From Terrimesophilobacter sp963702165 (lineage in GTDB: Bacteria > Actinomycetota > Actinomycetes > Actinomycetales > Microbacteriaceae), in the NCBI GenBank assembly GCA_963702165.1, contig OY969722.1, positions 1,240,001 through 1,304,000 on the forward strand: a stretch of 64,000 bases of DNA. Reading direction: 5' to 3'. Positions 1-8,371 of the stretch are shown here, in pieces. Each line of letters opens with the position of its first letter. The first letter of the stretch is position 1. Both the position numbers and the translations under genes were made by a program. Under the pieces are notes generated by a model. That model was not told where the DNA came from and made no database searches. It saw nothing but the letters and a program-made list of their open reading frames with translations.

Positions 1-1372
1 CACCGAAGAACAGCGCGCCGTCGAGGCGGAAGGCGACGATACGGTCGTCGAGCAGGCTGCGCTCCTCTGCGAAGTGGTCGGCATGGTCGAGAGGCACCCG
101 CTCGACCCTGGACGCCTTCGCTACGGCACGCAGCGCGACGAAGCCGGCCAGCGCGAGGCCGACGACGACGGCCGTGACCAGGTCGATCGCCACGGTGACC
201 ACGAACGTGAGCACCAGCACGAGCGCATCCCCGCGCGATGAGCGCATGATCGCCTTGATCGAGCCGACCTGGATCATCTGCACGGTCGTTGCGAGCAGCA
301 CGCCGCCGAGGGCTGCGAGCGGGATCACCCCGACCAGCGGCGCGGCGACGAGCGTGAACAGCAGCAGGATGATCGCGTGCGAGAACGACGCGAGGCGCGA
401 CTGCGCTCCCGCGCGCACGTTGACGGCGGTGCGAGCGATCGCGGCGGTCGCCGGGACGCCACCGAACAGCGGGGCCGCCAGGTTCGCCAGTCCCTGGCCG
501 AACAGCTCACGGTCGGGGTTGTGCTTCTGCCCGACGCTCATGGCGTCCGCGACGGTCGCGCAGAGCAGGCTCTCCAGCGCGGCTAGCGCTGCGACGGCGA
601 GCGCGGAGGGCAGCAGCGCGGTCAGCGTGGCCGGGTCGAAGAAGCCGACGGATGGCGCGGGCAGGCCGGCGGGGAGGGTGCCGACGGTGTCGATGCCGAA
701 GCCGGCGAAGAATGCGACGACTGTCGCGAGGATGACCGCGACAAGCGAGAACGGCACGGCCGGCTTGAAGCGGGCGCCGATCAGGATGATCGCGGCCACC
801 GCCAGCGCGATGATCACCGGCACGAGGTCCGGAGCCGCAGCCCAGCGCACGATCGCGTCGAAGGCGATCGCCCATACCTGCTGTTGGTCGCCGGCCTCAA
901 CGCCGAGGATGTTGGGCAGCTGCTGCAGCGCGATGACCACGGCGATTCCCGCTGTAAAGCCCTCGACGAGGGACGCGGGGAGGTAGCGCACGTAGCGTCC
1001 GATCCCTGACACCGCGAGACCGAGCAGGATGACGCCGGCCATCACGCCGACCTGCAGCACACCGCTCGCGCCGAACTGGTGCACCACCGGGATCAGCACG
1101 ACGGTCATCGCCCCCGTGGGTCCCGACACCTGCAGGTTGCTGCCGCCGAACACCGCGGCGATCGCACCCGCGACGATCGCGGTGATCAGCCCGGCTTCCG
1201 CGCCGAGCCCGGAGGCGACGCCGAAGGCGAGTGCGAGCGGCAGCGCGACGATGGCAACGGTCAGTCCGGCGAGGAGGTCCCGCCCCGGTGACCGGCGCAT
1301 CGCCGCGACATCGCCCCTACCGGGAAGCAGCCCGAGCAGGAAGCGGCCGCTGGCCGACATCCGTCGTCTCAT
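1..1372 (-). CDS. SulP-family inorganic anion transporter (C-terminal end cut by window edge)
   Basis: An open frame from the ATG at 1372 runs leftwards off the window without a stop, giving about 457 residues. It reads as a SulP permease (sulfate, bicarbonate or related anions). The N-terminal part carries the family hallmark hydrophobic stretch with 'GLTVAIVALPLALAFG' followed by a region with 'GPTGAMTVVLIP'. Alternating hydrophobic helices follow, and the visible end (DDRIVAFRLDGALFFG) looks like the start of the cytoplasmic STAS domain. The start overlaps the stop of the ArsR gene as ATGA, so the two are translationally coupled. Substrate cannot be told from sequence. Homologues are often bicarbonate or sulfate transporters; the ArsR partner suggests control by a metal or small-molecule signal. 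Confidence 0.9.
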   Translation of the reverse strand, partial: MRRRMSASGRFLLGLLPGRGDVAAMRRSPGRDLLAGLTVAIVALPLALAFGVASGLGAEAGLITAIVAGAIAAVFGGSNLQVSGPTGAMTVVLIPVVHQFGASGVLQVGVMAGVILLGLAVSGIGRYVRYLPASLVEGFTAGIAVVIALQQLPNILGVEAGDQQQVWAIAFDAIVRWAAAPDLVPVIIALAVAAIILIGARFKPAVPFSLVAVILATVVAFFAGFGIDTVGTLPAGLPAPSVGFFDPATLTALLPSALAVAALAALESLLCATVADAMSVGQKHNPDRELFGQGLANLAAPLFGGVPATAAIARTAVNVRAGAQSRLASFSHAIILLLFTLVAAPLVGVIPLAALGGVLLATTVQMIQVGSIKAIMRSSRGDALVLVLTFVVTVAIDLVTAVVVGLALAGFVALRAVAKASRVERVPLDHADHFAEERSLLDDRIVAFRLDGALFFG

Positions 1373-1737
1373 CGCCCCTCCGTGCCCGTCGCACCTTCAC
1401 TGGCGGCGTGCTCACGCTCGAGCGTTGCGAGGAGTTCGGTCGTGTCCTGCAGATTGGAAAGGAGCAGCTGTCTCGCGACGGCCAGCAGCCCCGCCATGCG
1501 CGGGTCACGCACCGAGTAGTAGATGGTGTTGCCGTCGCGGCGGGTGACGACCACGCCCGCCCTGCGCAGCACCGCGAGCTGCTGGGAGAGCTGCGTCAGC
1601 TCGGCGTCGATGCTGTCGGCGAGGTCGCCGACGGAGCGCTCCCCCTGCACGAGCTGCTCGAGCGCGCGAACGCGAACCGGATGCGCGAGCGCCTTGAACA
1701 GCTCGGCCTTCAGCGCCGCCACGGGAAGATCTGCCAT
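1369..1737 (-). CDS. ArsR/SmtB-family transcriptional regulator
   Basis: A 122-residue winged-helix protein. Residues about 10-95 hold the ArsR fold: 'LFKALAHPVRVRALEQLV', then 'LTQLSQQLAVLRRAGVVVTRR' as recognition helix and the wing 'DGNTIYYSVRDP'. I see no classical CxC metal site, so the inducer is unknown. The gene is upstream of and overlaps (ATGA) the SulP transporter, so it probably controls that transporter and itself. A consensus TATAAT box lies exactly 6 nt before the ATG (leaderless), with a short inverted repeat between the -10 and -35 regions that could be its own operator. Confidence 0.92.
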   Translation of the reverse strand: MADLPVAALKAELFKALAHPVRVRALEQLVQGERSVGDLADSIDAELTQLSQQLAVLRRAGVVVTRRDGNTIYYSVRDPRMAGLLAVARQLLLSNLQDTTELLATLEREHAASEGATGTEGR

Positions 1738-1743
1738 TCAAAC

Positions 1744-1774
1744 ATTATAACTAGCTATCTAGCAAAATAGCCAA
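1744..1774 (-). promoter_or_regulatory. Leaderless arsR promoter with candidate operator
   Basis: On the minus strand TATAAT (1749-1744) ends 6 nt before the arsR ATG. TTGGCT (1774-1769) is a possible -35. The inverted repeat GCTA-TC-TAGC (1754-1763) sits in the spacer, where a bound ArsR protein would block polymerase. Motif reading only. Confidence 0.55.
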
Positions 1775-1787
1775 CTACTCAAGCGTT

Positions 1788-1842
1788 GAGTCGGGAGTTT
1801 CTGCCCTTATGCGCGCGCCAAAAGGGCCACAACTCCCGACTC
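1788..1842. repeat. Long-hairpin intergenic element A, copy 1
   Basis: GAGTCGGGAGTT and its exact reverse complement AACTCCCGACTC flank an inner GCCCTT / AAGGGC stem; GATGG follows on the right. The same design recurs at 21038-21093 and 35852-35911. It lies upstream of arsR and downstream of the 1878-2099 gene, so it could also terminate that transcript. Confidence 0.7.
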
Positions 1843-1877
1843 GATGGAGTTTTGCAGTGCGCTGAGCTACTCGGGCC

Positions 1878-2099
1878 TCAGGGGCGGCGGCGCACCGGGA
1901 TGGGGACACTCTCGACGGGCGGCTCGGAGTGCCGCTGATACTGCGGGCCGCTCCAGCGACGCGCGAACCGGATGTTCAGCACGACGCGAACGGCGACGGC
2001 CGCAGCGACGATGGCCGCGACCGCGAGCCAGAAGATGGGATCGACGACCCAGGTGAACCAGGACAGTACGCTGCTGACCGCCTCGGCCCCATTTCCCAT
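1878..2099 (-). CDS. Small single-pass membrane protein of unknown function
   Basis: A 73-residue protein with one clear transmembrane stretch (about residues 15-45, 'WVVDPIFWLAVAAIVAAAVA' and following) and a basic, proline-rich tail ending PIPVRRRP. I do not recognise a family. The case for a real gene is the hydrophobic segment plus TACTCT placed exactly 6 nt before the ATG, the leaderless promoter pattern shared by many genes here. It stands alone between element A and the terminator of the citE operon. Confidence 0.6.
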   Translation of the reverse strand: MGNGAEAVSSVLSWFTWVVDPIFWLAVAAIVAAAVAVRVVLNIRFARRWSGPQYQRHSEPPVESVPIPVRRRP

Positions 2100-2105
2100 C
2101 AGACC

Positions 2106-2111
2106 AGAGTA
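2106..2111 (-). promoter_or_regulatory. -10 box of a leaderless promoter (gene at 1878-2099)
   Basis: TACTCT on the minus strand, 6 nt upstream of the ATG at 2099, as in the other leaderless starts in the window. Confidence 0.45.
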
Positions 2112-2133
2112 CGAACCTGGCCCGCGGCTGTCC

Positions 2134-2151
2134 TACCCCCAACCGGGGGTA
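2134..2151 (-). terminator. Hairpin terminator of the accD1-citE operon
   Basis: TACCCCC-GGTT-GGGGGTA is a perfect 7-bp stem that starts directly after the citE stop codon (2154-2152). There is no T-tract, as is common in high-GC actinobacteria. Confidence 0.65.
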
Positions 2152-2958
2152 TTAGTCACCCGCGCGCCGCACCAGTTCGGCCGCGTGCCGGAGCACCGGC
2201 TCGTCCACCATGCGACCGCGGAAGGCGAACACGCCGGCCTCGTCGGTCGCCGCCGCGAGCACCGCGCGCGCGAACTCGAGGTCATCATCCGAGGGCCGGT
2301 AGGCATCGCGGATGGTGGCGACCTGACCGGGGTGGATGCACGCGGTCGCCGCGAAGCCGCTCGCCGCGGCATCCGATGCCTCGGCCCGCAGCCCGTCGAA
2401 GTCGTCGATATCAACGTGGATGGCGTCGATTGCGGCCTTGCCGTAGGCGCCGGCCGCGAGCAGCACCGCCGAGCGAGCGTGCCTGGCCACCTGCCGGTAC
2501 CGGCCATCCGGCAACCGGCTCGAGGTCCCGCCGAGGGAGGCCATCAGGTCCTCCGCGCCCCACATGAGCGCGAGCACCGACGGGTGCGCCGCGATCGCGG
2601 GCGCGCCCACCACTCCACCGGCGGTCTCGCACAGCGCCACCAGGTCGAACCCGTCCAGTCCCTCGAAGTCGCGGGGCGCGGTTGCCTTGGCGACCATCAC
2701 CGTGCGGTACTCGGTCTGCCGCAGCGCCTCCAGGTCGGCGGCGCGCTCCGGCGTGTCGTAGGCGTTCACCCGCACGATCGTGCGCGCCGGGTCGAGCGGA
2801 TGCTCGATGAGCGCGGACCGCGCGGCGTCCTTGTGCGCGGCGTCGACGGCGTCCTCGAGGTCGAGGATGACAGCATCCGCCCGCTCGGCCGCCTTGTCGA
2901 ACCGGTCGGTGCGGTCGGCGGGGCAGAACAACAGGGCCGGGCCCATCCGGAAGGTCAT
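2152..2958 (-). CDS. CitE-like HpcH/HpaI-family CoA-ester lyase
   Basis: A 268-residue TIM-barrel lyase of the CitE/HpcH-HpaI family. Signatures are 'LLFCPADRTDRFDKA' at the start, 'AVILDLEDAVD' (acidic metal ligand), 'RVNAYDTP', 'ALCETAGGVVGAPAIA', 'ALMWGAEDLMASLGG' and 'ACIHPGQVATI'. The start is the ATG at 2958, overlapping the MaoC stop as ATGA, rather than an earlier codon inside maoC. Its mycobacterial counterpart in the same gene order (Rv2498c) is reported as a bifunctional (R)-3-hydroxy-3-methylglutaryl-CoA and citramalyl-CoA lyase for leucine and itaconate breakdown. I infer the same role here from family and context. It is the last gene of the operon. Confidence 0.85.
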   Translation of the reverse strand: MTFRMGPALLFCPADRTDRFDKAAERADAVILDLEDAVDAAHKDAARSALIEHPLDPARTIVRVNAYDTPERAADLEALRQTEYRTVMVAKATAPRDFEGLDGFDLVALCETAGGVVGAPAIAAHPSVLALMWGAEDLMASLGGTSSRLPDGRYRQVARHARSAVLLAAGAYGKAAIDAIHVDIDDFDGLRAEASDAAASGFAATACIHPGQVATIRDAYRPSDDDLEFARAVLAAATDEAGVFAFRGRMVDEPVLRHAAELVRRAGD

Positions 2959-3440
2959 GGCCGTTCCTCCTTGCACCACACCAAGGTCGACCTTACGGCC
3001 GTGGCGACGACGACGCCGTCCTGGTTGCGGGCGGTGTGCTCGAGCGTGACGATCCCCTGCCCCGGACGCGACTCGGAGAGCCGCTTGCCGGTGACGATCG
3101 TCTCGCTGTACAGGGTGTCGCCGTGGAATACCGGATGCGGGAAGGCGACCTTCTCGAAGCCGAGGTTCGCGACGATGGTGCCCTCGGTCAGCTGCGCGAC
3201 CGAACTGCCGACCAGGGTGGCCAGGGTGAACATCGAGTTGACTAAACGCTGCCCGAACGGCTGGGACGCGGAGAACGCGGCGTCCAGGTGCAGCGACTGG
3301 GTGTTCATGGTGAGGGTCGTGAACAGCACGTTGTCGGCCTCGGTCACGGTTCGCCCCGGACGGTGCCGGTAGACCACCGACTCGTCGAACTCCTCGAAAT
3401 AGAGTCCGCGCTGCTGCACGACCTCGCGTTCCTCGGGCAT
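2955..3440 (-). CDS. MaoC-family enoyl-CoA hydratase (mesaconyl/itaconyl-CoA hydratase type)
   Basis: A 161-residue single hotdog-fold hydratase. The N-terminal 'GLYFEEFDESVVYRHRPGRTVTEADN' and 'TLTMNTQSLHLDAAF' with its Asn/His pair are typical of the mesaconyl-CoA hydratase-like branch; 'FPHPVFHGDTLY' follows. It would add water to an unsaturated branched dicarboxyl-CoA, feeding the CitE-type lyase with which it overlaps by ATGA. The mycobacterial neighbour (Rv2499c) is assigned as an itaconyl/methylglutaconyl-CoA hydratase, which fits the position after the carboxylase in leucine breakdown. Ten bases separate it from the acyl-CoA dehydrogenase gene upstream. Confidence 0.85.
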   Translation of the reverse strand: MPEEREVVQQRGLYFEEFDESVVYRHRPGRTVTEADNVLFTTLTMNTQSLHLDAAFSASQPFGQRLVNSMFTLATLVGSSVAQLTEGTIVANLGFEKVAFPHPVFHGDTLYSETIVTGKRLSESRPGQGIVTLEHTARNQDGVVVATAVRSTLVWCKEERP

Positions 3441-3449
3441 CCGCGCCTC

Positions 3450-4616
3450 CTACTGATTGAAACCGAGCGACCGGGCGATCACCATGAGCTGCACCTCGTT
3501 GGTGCCCTCGCCGATCTCCAGGATCTTCGAGTCACGGTAGTGCCGTGCAACAAGGCTCTCATTCATGAAGCCCGCACCGCCGAAGATCTGGGTCGCGTCG
3601 CGCGCATTGCTCATCGCCGCATCGCTCGAGACCAGCTTGGCGATGGCGGCCTCGCGCTTGTAGTCGAGGCCGGCGGCGCTGCGGCGTGCGGCATCGTGCC
3701 AGGCGAGCCGGGCGGTGTGCACGCGCGACTGCATCTGCGCGATCATGAACGAGATCGACTGGAACGAGCCGATCGGCTTCCCGAATGCATTGCGGTTCTT
3801 GGCGTAGGCGACCGCCTCGTCGAGGCAGCCCTGTGCCGCGCCGGTGGCGAGGGCGGCGATCGCGACCCGTCCGTCGTCGAGGGTGTGCAGGAAGTTGGCG
3901 TAGCCGCGTCCACGCTCACCGAGCAGGTTGGCCTCTGGCACCCGGGCGTCGTCGAAGGTCAGCGGATGCGTGTCCGACGAGTTCCAGCCGACCTTGTCGT
4001 AGGCGGGCTCCACCGTGAAGCCCGGCGTCCCGTTCGGGACGATGATGGTCGACAGCTCCTTGCGCATCCTGCCGTCCGGGTCCTCGCGCTCGCCGGTCAC
4101 CGCCGTCACGGTCACGAACCGGGTGATCGGCGTCCCCGAGTTGGTGATGAACTGCTTGCTGCCGTTGATCACCCATTCGCCGTCGTCCAGCCGAGCGGTG
4201 GTGCGGGTCGCGCCGGCGTCGCTGCCGGCCTCGGCCTCGGTCAGACCGAACCCGGCGAGCGCGGTGCCCGCCGTCAGGTCGGGCAGCAGCTCCTGCTTCT
4301 GCTCCTCTGTGCCGAAGCGGAAGATCGGGAAGGAGCCGAGCCCGACGGCAGCCTCGAGCGTGATGGCCAGCGACTGGTTGACACGAGCGATGGCCTCGAT
4401 GGCAAGCCCGAGCGACATCACGTCGCCGCCCTGCCCGCCGTACTCCTCCGGGAATGGCAGCCCGAACAGACCGAGCTGCCCCATCTGCGCGACCACGTCC
4501 ATCGGCAGCCGGTGCTCGCGGTCGGCCTCGTAGGAGATGGGTGCGATCACCTCGTCGGCGAACTCGCACACCGTGTCGTAGAGCGACTGCTCCTCTTCCG
4601 TCAGGTTCCAGCTCAT
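3450..4616 (-). CDS. Acyl-CoA dehydrogenase (FadE19-like, branched short-chain)
   Basis: A full-length 388-residue FAD-dependent acyl-CoA dehydrogenase. Seen: N-terminal helical domain, 'GLTEAEAGSDAGATRTTA' (FAD/substrate signature), 'INGSKQFITNSG', 'RVAIAALATGAAQGCLDEAV', 'QIFGGAGFMNES' and the C-terminal 'ILEIGEGTNEVQ'. The Glu in 'GEGT' (Glu370) occupies the place of the catalytic base of MCAD/SCAD-type enzymes; authentic isovaleryl-CoA dehydrogenases use a different Glu. By context (biotin carboxylase next door) it should oxidise isovaleryl-CoA or another branched short acyl-CoA, but substrate is inference. The start overlaps the accA1 stop as ATGA. Confidence 0.9.
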   Translation of the reverse strand: MSWNLTEEEQSLYDTVCEFADEVIAPISYEADREHRLPMDVVAQMGQLGLFGLPFPEEYGGQGGDVMSLGLAIEAIARVNQSLAITLEAAVGLGSFPIFRFGTEEQKQELLPDLTAGTALAGFGLTEAEAGSDAGATRTTARLDDGEWVINGSKQFITNSGTPITRFVTVTAVTGEREDPDGRMRKELSTIIVPNGTPGFTVEPAYDKVGWNSSDTHPLTFDDARVPEANLLGERGRGYANFLHTLDDGRVAIAALATGAAQGCLDEAVAYAKNRNAFGKPIGSFQSISFMIAQMQSRVHTARLAWHDAARRSAAGLDYKREAAIAKLVSSDAAMSNARDATQIFGGAGFMNESLVARHYRDSKILEIGEGTNEVQLMVIARSLGFNQ

Positions 4617-6676
4617 GGCGTGACCTCTCGTTCGGGATGCGGTTGTTCCGCTTCCGCTTCCATCGGTTGCTCGGCGCTTCTGACCCGCGCGACGACCTGA
4701 TCCAGCCGGACCAAATCGCCGACGCTCACCGTGATCTCCACCTCGCCCGCGGCCGGGGCGGCGAGTTTGTGCTCCATCTTCATCGCCTCGACGGTGACCA
4801 GGGTCTGGCCTTCAGCCACTCGGTCACCGGTTCCTGCCGCCACTGCGACGACCGTGCCCGGCATCGGCGAGCGCACCTCCGGGCTGACCGGATGCGCGAC
4901 GCGCTCAATCGCGGCCAGCATTTCCGCGGTCTGCGCCGATCGGTCCAGGTGCCGCAGTGGCAGGCTGACGCCGTCGCATCCGACCCACACCTGGTCACCA
5001 TCGCGCGCGATCGCGAGCGCGCGGGTGACGCCGTCGAGAGTCAGCCGGTGATCGCCGCCGGCACCCAGCAAACGGGCCGCGTAGTCGCGCCCGTCGATCG
5101 TGACGGTTGCCGCGTCTGCGGTCCCGGCGACGAGCACGTCGACGCGGTCGCTCGGTGAGGTCGCGAATCGGTACCGGCTCGGCCGGGCGGCCTCCGCCAT
5201 GCGCCAGCCCGGTCTGGAGGTCCACGGATCGAGCGCATCGGCATCGGGGCGCTCGGCGTGCACGAACAGCGCGGCGGCCGTGAGCAGCTCGGCGTCCGCA
5301 CCTCGGAAGACCAGCTCCGGCAGTCGCCGCTCGATCAGGGTGGTGTCCATGGTCCCGGCGATGACATCAGGGTCCGCGAGCAGCTCGCGCAGGTACTCGA
5401 TGTTGGTGCGAACGCCCAGCACCGTCGTGGTGGCGAGCGCGGCGTCCAGGCGCGCGATCGCCTCTGAGCGGTCGACGCCGCGCGCGATGACCTTGGCCAG
5501 CATCGGGTCGTAGTCGGCGCCGATGGTCAAAGAGGGGCGCAGCGCGCTGTCGACCCGGATGCCCGTGCCGTCCGCCTCGCGCAGGGCCAGGATCTGCCCG
5601 GTGCTGGGCAGGAAGCCGCGCTGCGGGTCCTCGGCGTACACGCGCGCCTCGATGGCATGCCCGGTGAGGTGGATGTCGGACTGGGCGAGAGTCAGCCTCT
5701 CCCCCGCCGCGACCCGCAGCTGCCACTCGACCAGGTCGACCCCGGTGACCAGCTCGGTGACCGGATGCTCGACCTGGAGGCGCGTGTTCATCTCCATGAA
5801 GAAGAACTGGTCCGGCGCCGAGGCTTCGACCAGGAACTCGACAGTGCCCGCACCGCGATAGTCGACGCTGCGCGCCACGGTCTTCGCCGCCTCGCCGATG
5901 CGCTCGCGTGTCGCGGCATCCAGCAGCGGCGACGGTGCCTCCTCAATCACTTTCTGGTGGCGTCGCTGCAGCGAGCACTCACGCTCGCCCAGGTGGATCA
6001 CGTTGCCGTGGCTGTCCGCGAGCAGCTGCACTTCGATGTGCCGGGGGCTGGTGATAAGCCGTTCGAGCAGCATGGTGTCGTCGCCGAAGGCCGCGGAGGC
6101 CACGCGGCGGGCCGTCGCGAGGGCATCCTGCAGCGCGTCGGCGGAGTAGACCGGCTGCATCCCCTTGCCGCCGCCGCCGGCCGACGGTTTGATGAGCAGC
6201 GGATAGCCGACCCGGTCGGCCTCCGCTGCCAGCTGCTCGTCGCTGAGACCCCTGGATGACACGCCCTCGAGCACCGGCACGCCCGCGGCCGAGACGTGGT
6301 CCTTGGAGCGGATCTTGTCGCCCATCAGCTCGAGCGAGCGCTCGGTCGGGCCGATGAAGACGATGCCGGCCGCCTCGCACGCGCGCGCGAACTCGGCGTT
6401 CTCGGACAGAAACCCGTAGCCGGGGTGGATCGCCTGCGCGCCCGACTGGATCGCCGCCGCGATGATCGCGCCGATGTTCAGGTAGCTGGCCGCCGGCGCT
6501 GCGTCGCCGATGCGGACCGCGACGTCGGCGTCCGCGACGTGCTTGGCGCCGGCATCCGCGTCGCTGTAGACGGCGACCGACCGGATGCCGAGCTCGCGCA
6601 GGGTGCGGATGACGCGGCAGGCGATCTCGCCCCGATTGGCGACCAGCACGGTGTCGAAGAGGGGCATGTCGGTCAC
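4613..6676 (-). CDS. accA1: Acyl-CoA carboxylase alpha subunit (biotin carboxylase + BCCP), methylcrotonyl-CoA type
   Basis: 687 residues. Biotin carboxylase domain at about 1-450: 'VLVANRGEIACRVIRT', the ATP-grasp loop 'LLIKPSAGGGGKGM', 'FMEMNTRLQVEHPVTE'. Then a linker domain and a C-terminal biotinyl domain with 'EAMKMEH'; Lys633 is the biotinylation site. It carboxylates biotin with bicarbonate and ATP and works with AccD1. The AccA1-AccD1 pair of mycobacteria is an established 3-methylcrotonyl-CoA carboxylase; same order and partner here. The ATG at 6676 overlaps the accD1 stop (ATGA). The C-terminal tail after the biotinyl domain is acidic and poorly conserved-looking. Confidence 0.93.
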   Translation of the reverse strand: MTDMPLFDTVLVANRGEIACRVIRTLRELGIRSVAVYSDADAGAKHVADADVAVRIGDAAPAASYLNIGAIIAAAIQSGAQAIHPGYGFLSENAEFARACEAAGIVFIGPTERSLELMGDKIRSKDHVSAAGVPVLEGVSSRGLSDEQLAAEADRVGYPLLIKPSAGGGGKGMQPVYSADALQDALATARRVASAAFGDDTMLLERLITSPRHIEVQLLADSHGNVIHLGERECSLQRRHQKVIEEAPSPLLDAATRERIGEAAKTVARSVDYRGAGTVEFLVEASAPDQFFFMEMNTRLQVEHPVTELVTGVDLVEWQLRVAAGERLTLAQSDIHLTGHAIEARVYAEDPQRGFLPSTGQILALREADGTGIRVDSALRPSLTIGADYDPMLAKVIARGVDRSEAIARLDAALATTTVLGVRTNIEYLRELLADPDVIAGTMDTTLIERRLPELVFRGADAELLTAAALFVHAERPDADALDPWTSRPGWRMAEAARPSRYRFATSPSDRVDVLVAGTADAATVTIDGRDYAARLLGAGGDHRLTLDGVTRALAIARDGDQVWVGCDGVSLPLRHLDRSAQTAEMLAAIERVAHPVSPEVRSPMPGTVVAVAAGTGDRVAEGQTLVTVEAMKMEHKLAAPAAGEVEITVSVGDLVRLDQVVARVRSAEQPMEAEAEQPHPEREVTP

Positions 6677-8280
6677 ATCCTGAACAGGCCGAAGGCGGAA
6701 TCGGGCAGCGGGGTGCGCGAGGCGACGTCCAGGGCGAGCCCGAGCTGGGTGCGGGTCTCGGCCGGGTCGATGATGCCGTCATCCCACAGCCGGGCGGTCG
6801 AGTAGTAGGGGTTGCCCTGGTGTTCGTACTGCTCCGTAATCGGCGCCTTGAACGCGGCCTCGTCCGCCTCCGGCCACTCCTCGCCGCGCGCCTCGAACTG
6901 TTCCCGACGGATGGTGGAGAGTACGGAGGATGCCTGCGCGCCGCCCATGACCGAGATGCGGCTCGCGGGCCACATCCACAGGAAACGCGGACCGTACGCC
7001 CTGCCGCACATCGAGTAGTTGCCGGCACCGAACGATCCGCCGATGACGACGGTGAATTTCGGGACGCGGGTGGTGGCGACCGCGGTGACCATCTTCGCGC
7101 CGTGCTTGGCGATGCCGCCGGCCTCGTAGTCGCGGCCGACCATGAAGCCGGAGATGTTCTGCAGGAAGACCAGCGGAATGCCGCGCTGGTCGCACAGCTC
7201 GATGAAGTGGGCGCCCTTCTGGGCCGATTCGCTGAACAGCACGCCGTTGTTGGCGATAATGCCGACCGGATGCCCGTGCAGCCGCGCGAAGCCGGTGACC
7301 AGGGTCTTGCCGTACTCGCGCTTGAACTCGTGGAACTCGGAGGCGTCGACGAGCCGCGCAATGACCTCGTGCACGTCGTAGCTGCCCTGCACGTCGACCG
7401 GCACTGCGCCGTATAGTTCTCCGGGGTCGACGGCCGGTTCTCGGCTCCCAAGCACGTCCCATGCTGGCGAGGCTGGCCGGGGCAGGGTCGCGACGATGTC
7501 CCGGATGATCTGCAACGCGTGCTCGTCATTCTCCGCCAGGTGGTCGGTCACGCCGGAGGTGCCGGAGTGCAACTCGCCGCCGCCGAGCTCCTCTGCGGTG
7601 ACGATCTCGCCGATCGCGGCCTTCACGAGTGGTGGGCCGCCGAGGAAGATGGTGCCCTGGCCTCGCACGATGACCGTCTCGTCGCTCATCGCCGGCACGT
7701 AGGCGCCACCGGCGGTGCTCGAGCCCAGCACCGCCGCGAGCTGCGGGATCTTCGCCGCCGACAGCCTGGCCTGGTTGTAGAAGATGCGGCCGAAGTGGTC
7801 GCGGTCCGGGAACACCTCGTCCTGCATCGGCAGGAATGCCCCGCCGGAGTCGACCAGGTAGATGCACGGCAGACGGTTCTCGAACGCGATCTCCTGGGCA
7901 CGGAGGTGCTTCTTGACCGTCATCGGGTAGTAGGTGCCGCCCTTCACCGTCGCGTCGTTGGCGACGACCATGACGTGGCGGCCGTGCACGAGTCCGATGC
8001 CTGCAATGAGGCCGGCGCTCGGGCTGTCGCCGTCGTACATCCCCTCGGCCGCGAGCGGCGCGATCTCGAGGAAGGGGCTGCCATCGTCCAGCAGCCGGTC
8101 GACACGATCGCGCGGGAGCAGCTTGCCGCGCGCAACGTGGCGTTCGCGGGAGCGCTCCGGCCCGCCGAGGGCAGTGATGCGCAGGCGCGCGCGGAGTTCG
8201 TCGACGAGTTCTCGCTGGCCGGCCTCGTTGGAGCGGAATGCGTCGCCTGAGGTGTCGAGCGAGCTGGTCAGGACTTCCAT
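6673..8280 (-). CDS. accD1: Acyl-CoA carboxylase beta subunit (carboxyltransferase), methylcrotonyl-CoA type
   Basis: 535 residues with both carboxyltransferase halves. The stretch 'DATVKGGTYYPMTVKKHLRA', 'IYLVDSGGAFLPMQDEVFPD' and 'GTIFLGGPPLVKAA' is characteristic of methylcrotonyl-CoA carboxylase beta rather than propionyl-CoA types. The second half has 'GIIANNGVLFSESAQKGAHF' and 'GGSFGAGNYSMCGRAYGPRF'. The ATG at 8280 is chosen because GGAG lies 5 nt upstream; the in-frame ATG at 8298 would overlap the promoter box. First gene of the five-gene operon; the promoter faces the TetR gene across an 18-bp palindrome. Confidence 0.93.
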   Translation of the reverse strand: MEVLTSSLDTSGDAFRSNEAGQRELVDELRARLRITALGGPERSRERHVARGKLLPRDRVDRLLDDGSPFLEIAPLAAEGMYDGDSPSAGLIAGIGLVHGRHVMVVANDATVKGGTYYPMTVKKHLRAQEIAFENRLPCIYLVDSGGAFLPMQDEVFPDRDHFGRIFYNQARLSAAKIPQLAAVLGSSTAGGAYVPAMSDETVIVRGQGTIFLGGPPLVKAAIGEIVTAEELGGGELHSGTSGVTDHLAENDEHALQIIRDIVATLPRPASPAWDVLGSREPAVDPGELYGAVPVDVQGSYDVHEVIARLVDASEFHEFKREYGKTLVTGFARLHGHPVGIIANNGVLFSESAQKGAHFIELCDQRGIPLVFLQNISGFMVGRDYEAGGIAKHGAKMVTAVATTRVPKFTVVIGGSFGAGNYSMCGRAYGPRFLWMWPASRISVMGGAQASSVLSTIRREQFEARGEEWPEADEAAFKAPITEQYEHQGNPYYSTARLWDDGIIDPAETRTQLGLALDVASRTPLPDSAFGLFRM

Positions 8281-8296
8281 GCGTCTCCGTCGACTC

Positions 8297-8330
8297 ATTT
8301 TAGTTAATGATCGTTAACTGGGTCTAAGGT
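8297..8330. promoter_or_regulatory. Divergent accD1/tetR promoters with TetR-type palindromic operator
   Basis: AGTTAATGATCGTTAACT (8302-8319) is a palindrome with arms AGTTAA/TTAACT. TAAAAT (8302-8297, minus) is a likely accD1 -10 and TAAGGT (8325-8330, plus) a likely tetR -10, so one bound dimer would cover both promoters. The arms and spacing fit TetR-family operators; the binding protein is most likely the adjacent gene product (inference). Confidence 0.72.
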
Positions 8331-8371
8331 TAGTGAACACCCCCACCGATGTCTACAGCGGGAAGCATCCG

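Noticed and set aside
3288..4700. 470-codon plus-strand open frame
   Set aside because: Antisense to the acyl-CoA dehydrogenase and accA1 genes, no recognisable domain, composition typical of high-GC shadow frames.
5979..7529. 516-codon minus-strand frame, Arg/Ser/Pro-rich
   Set aside because: Out-of-frame reading of accA1/accD1 on the same strand; both real genes are complete and coupled.
8333..8371. GTG at 8333 as the tetR start
   Set aside because: It lies 3 nt after the probable -10 box and so upstream of the expected transcription start; the ATG at 8372 has a ribosome site.
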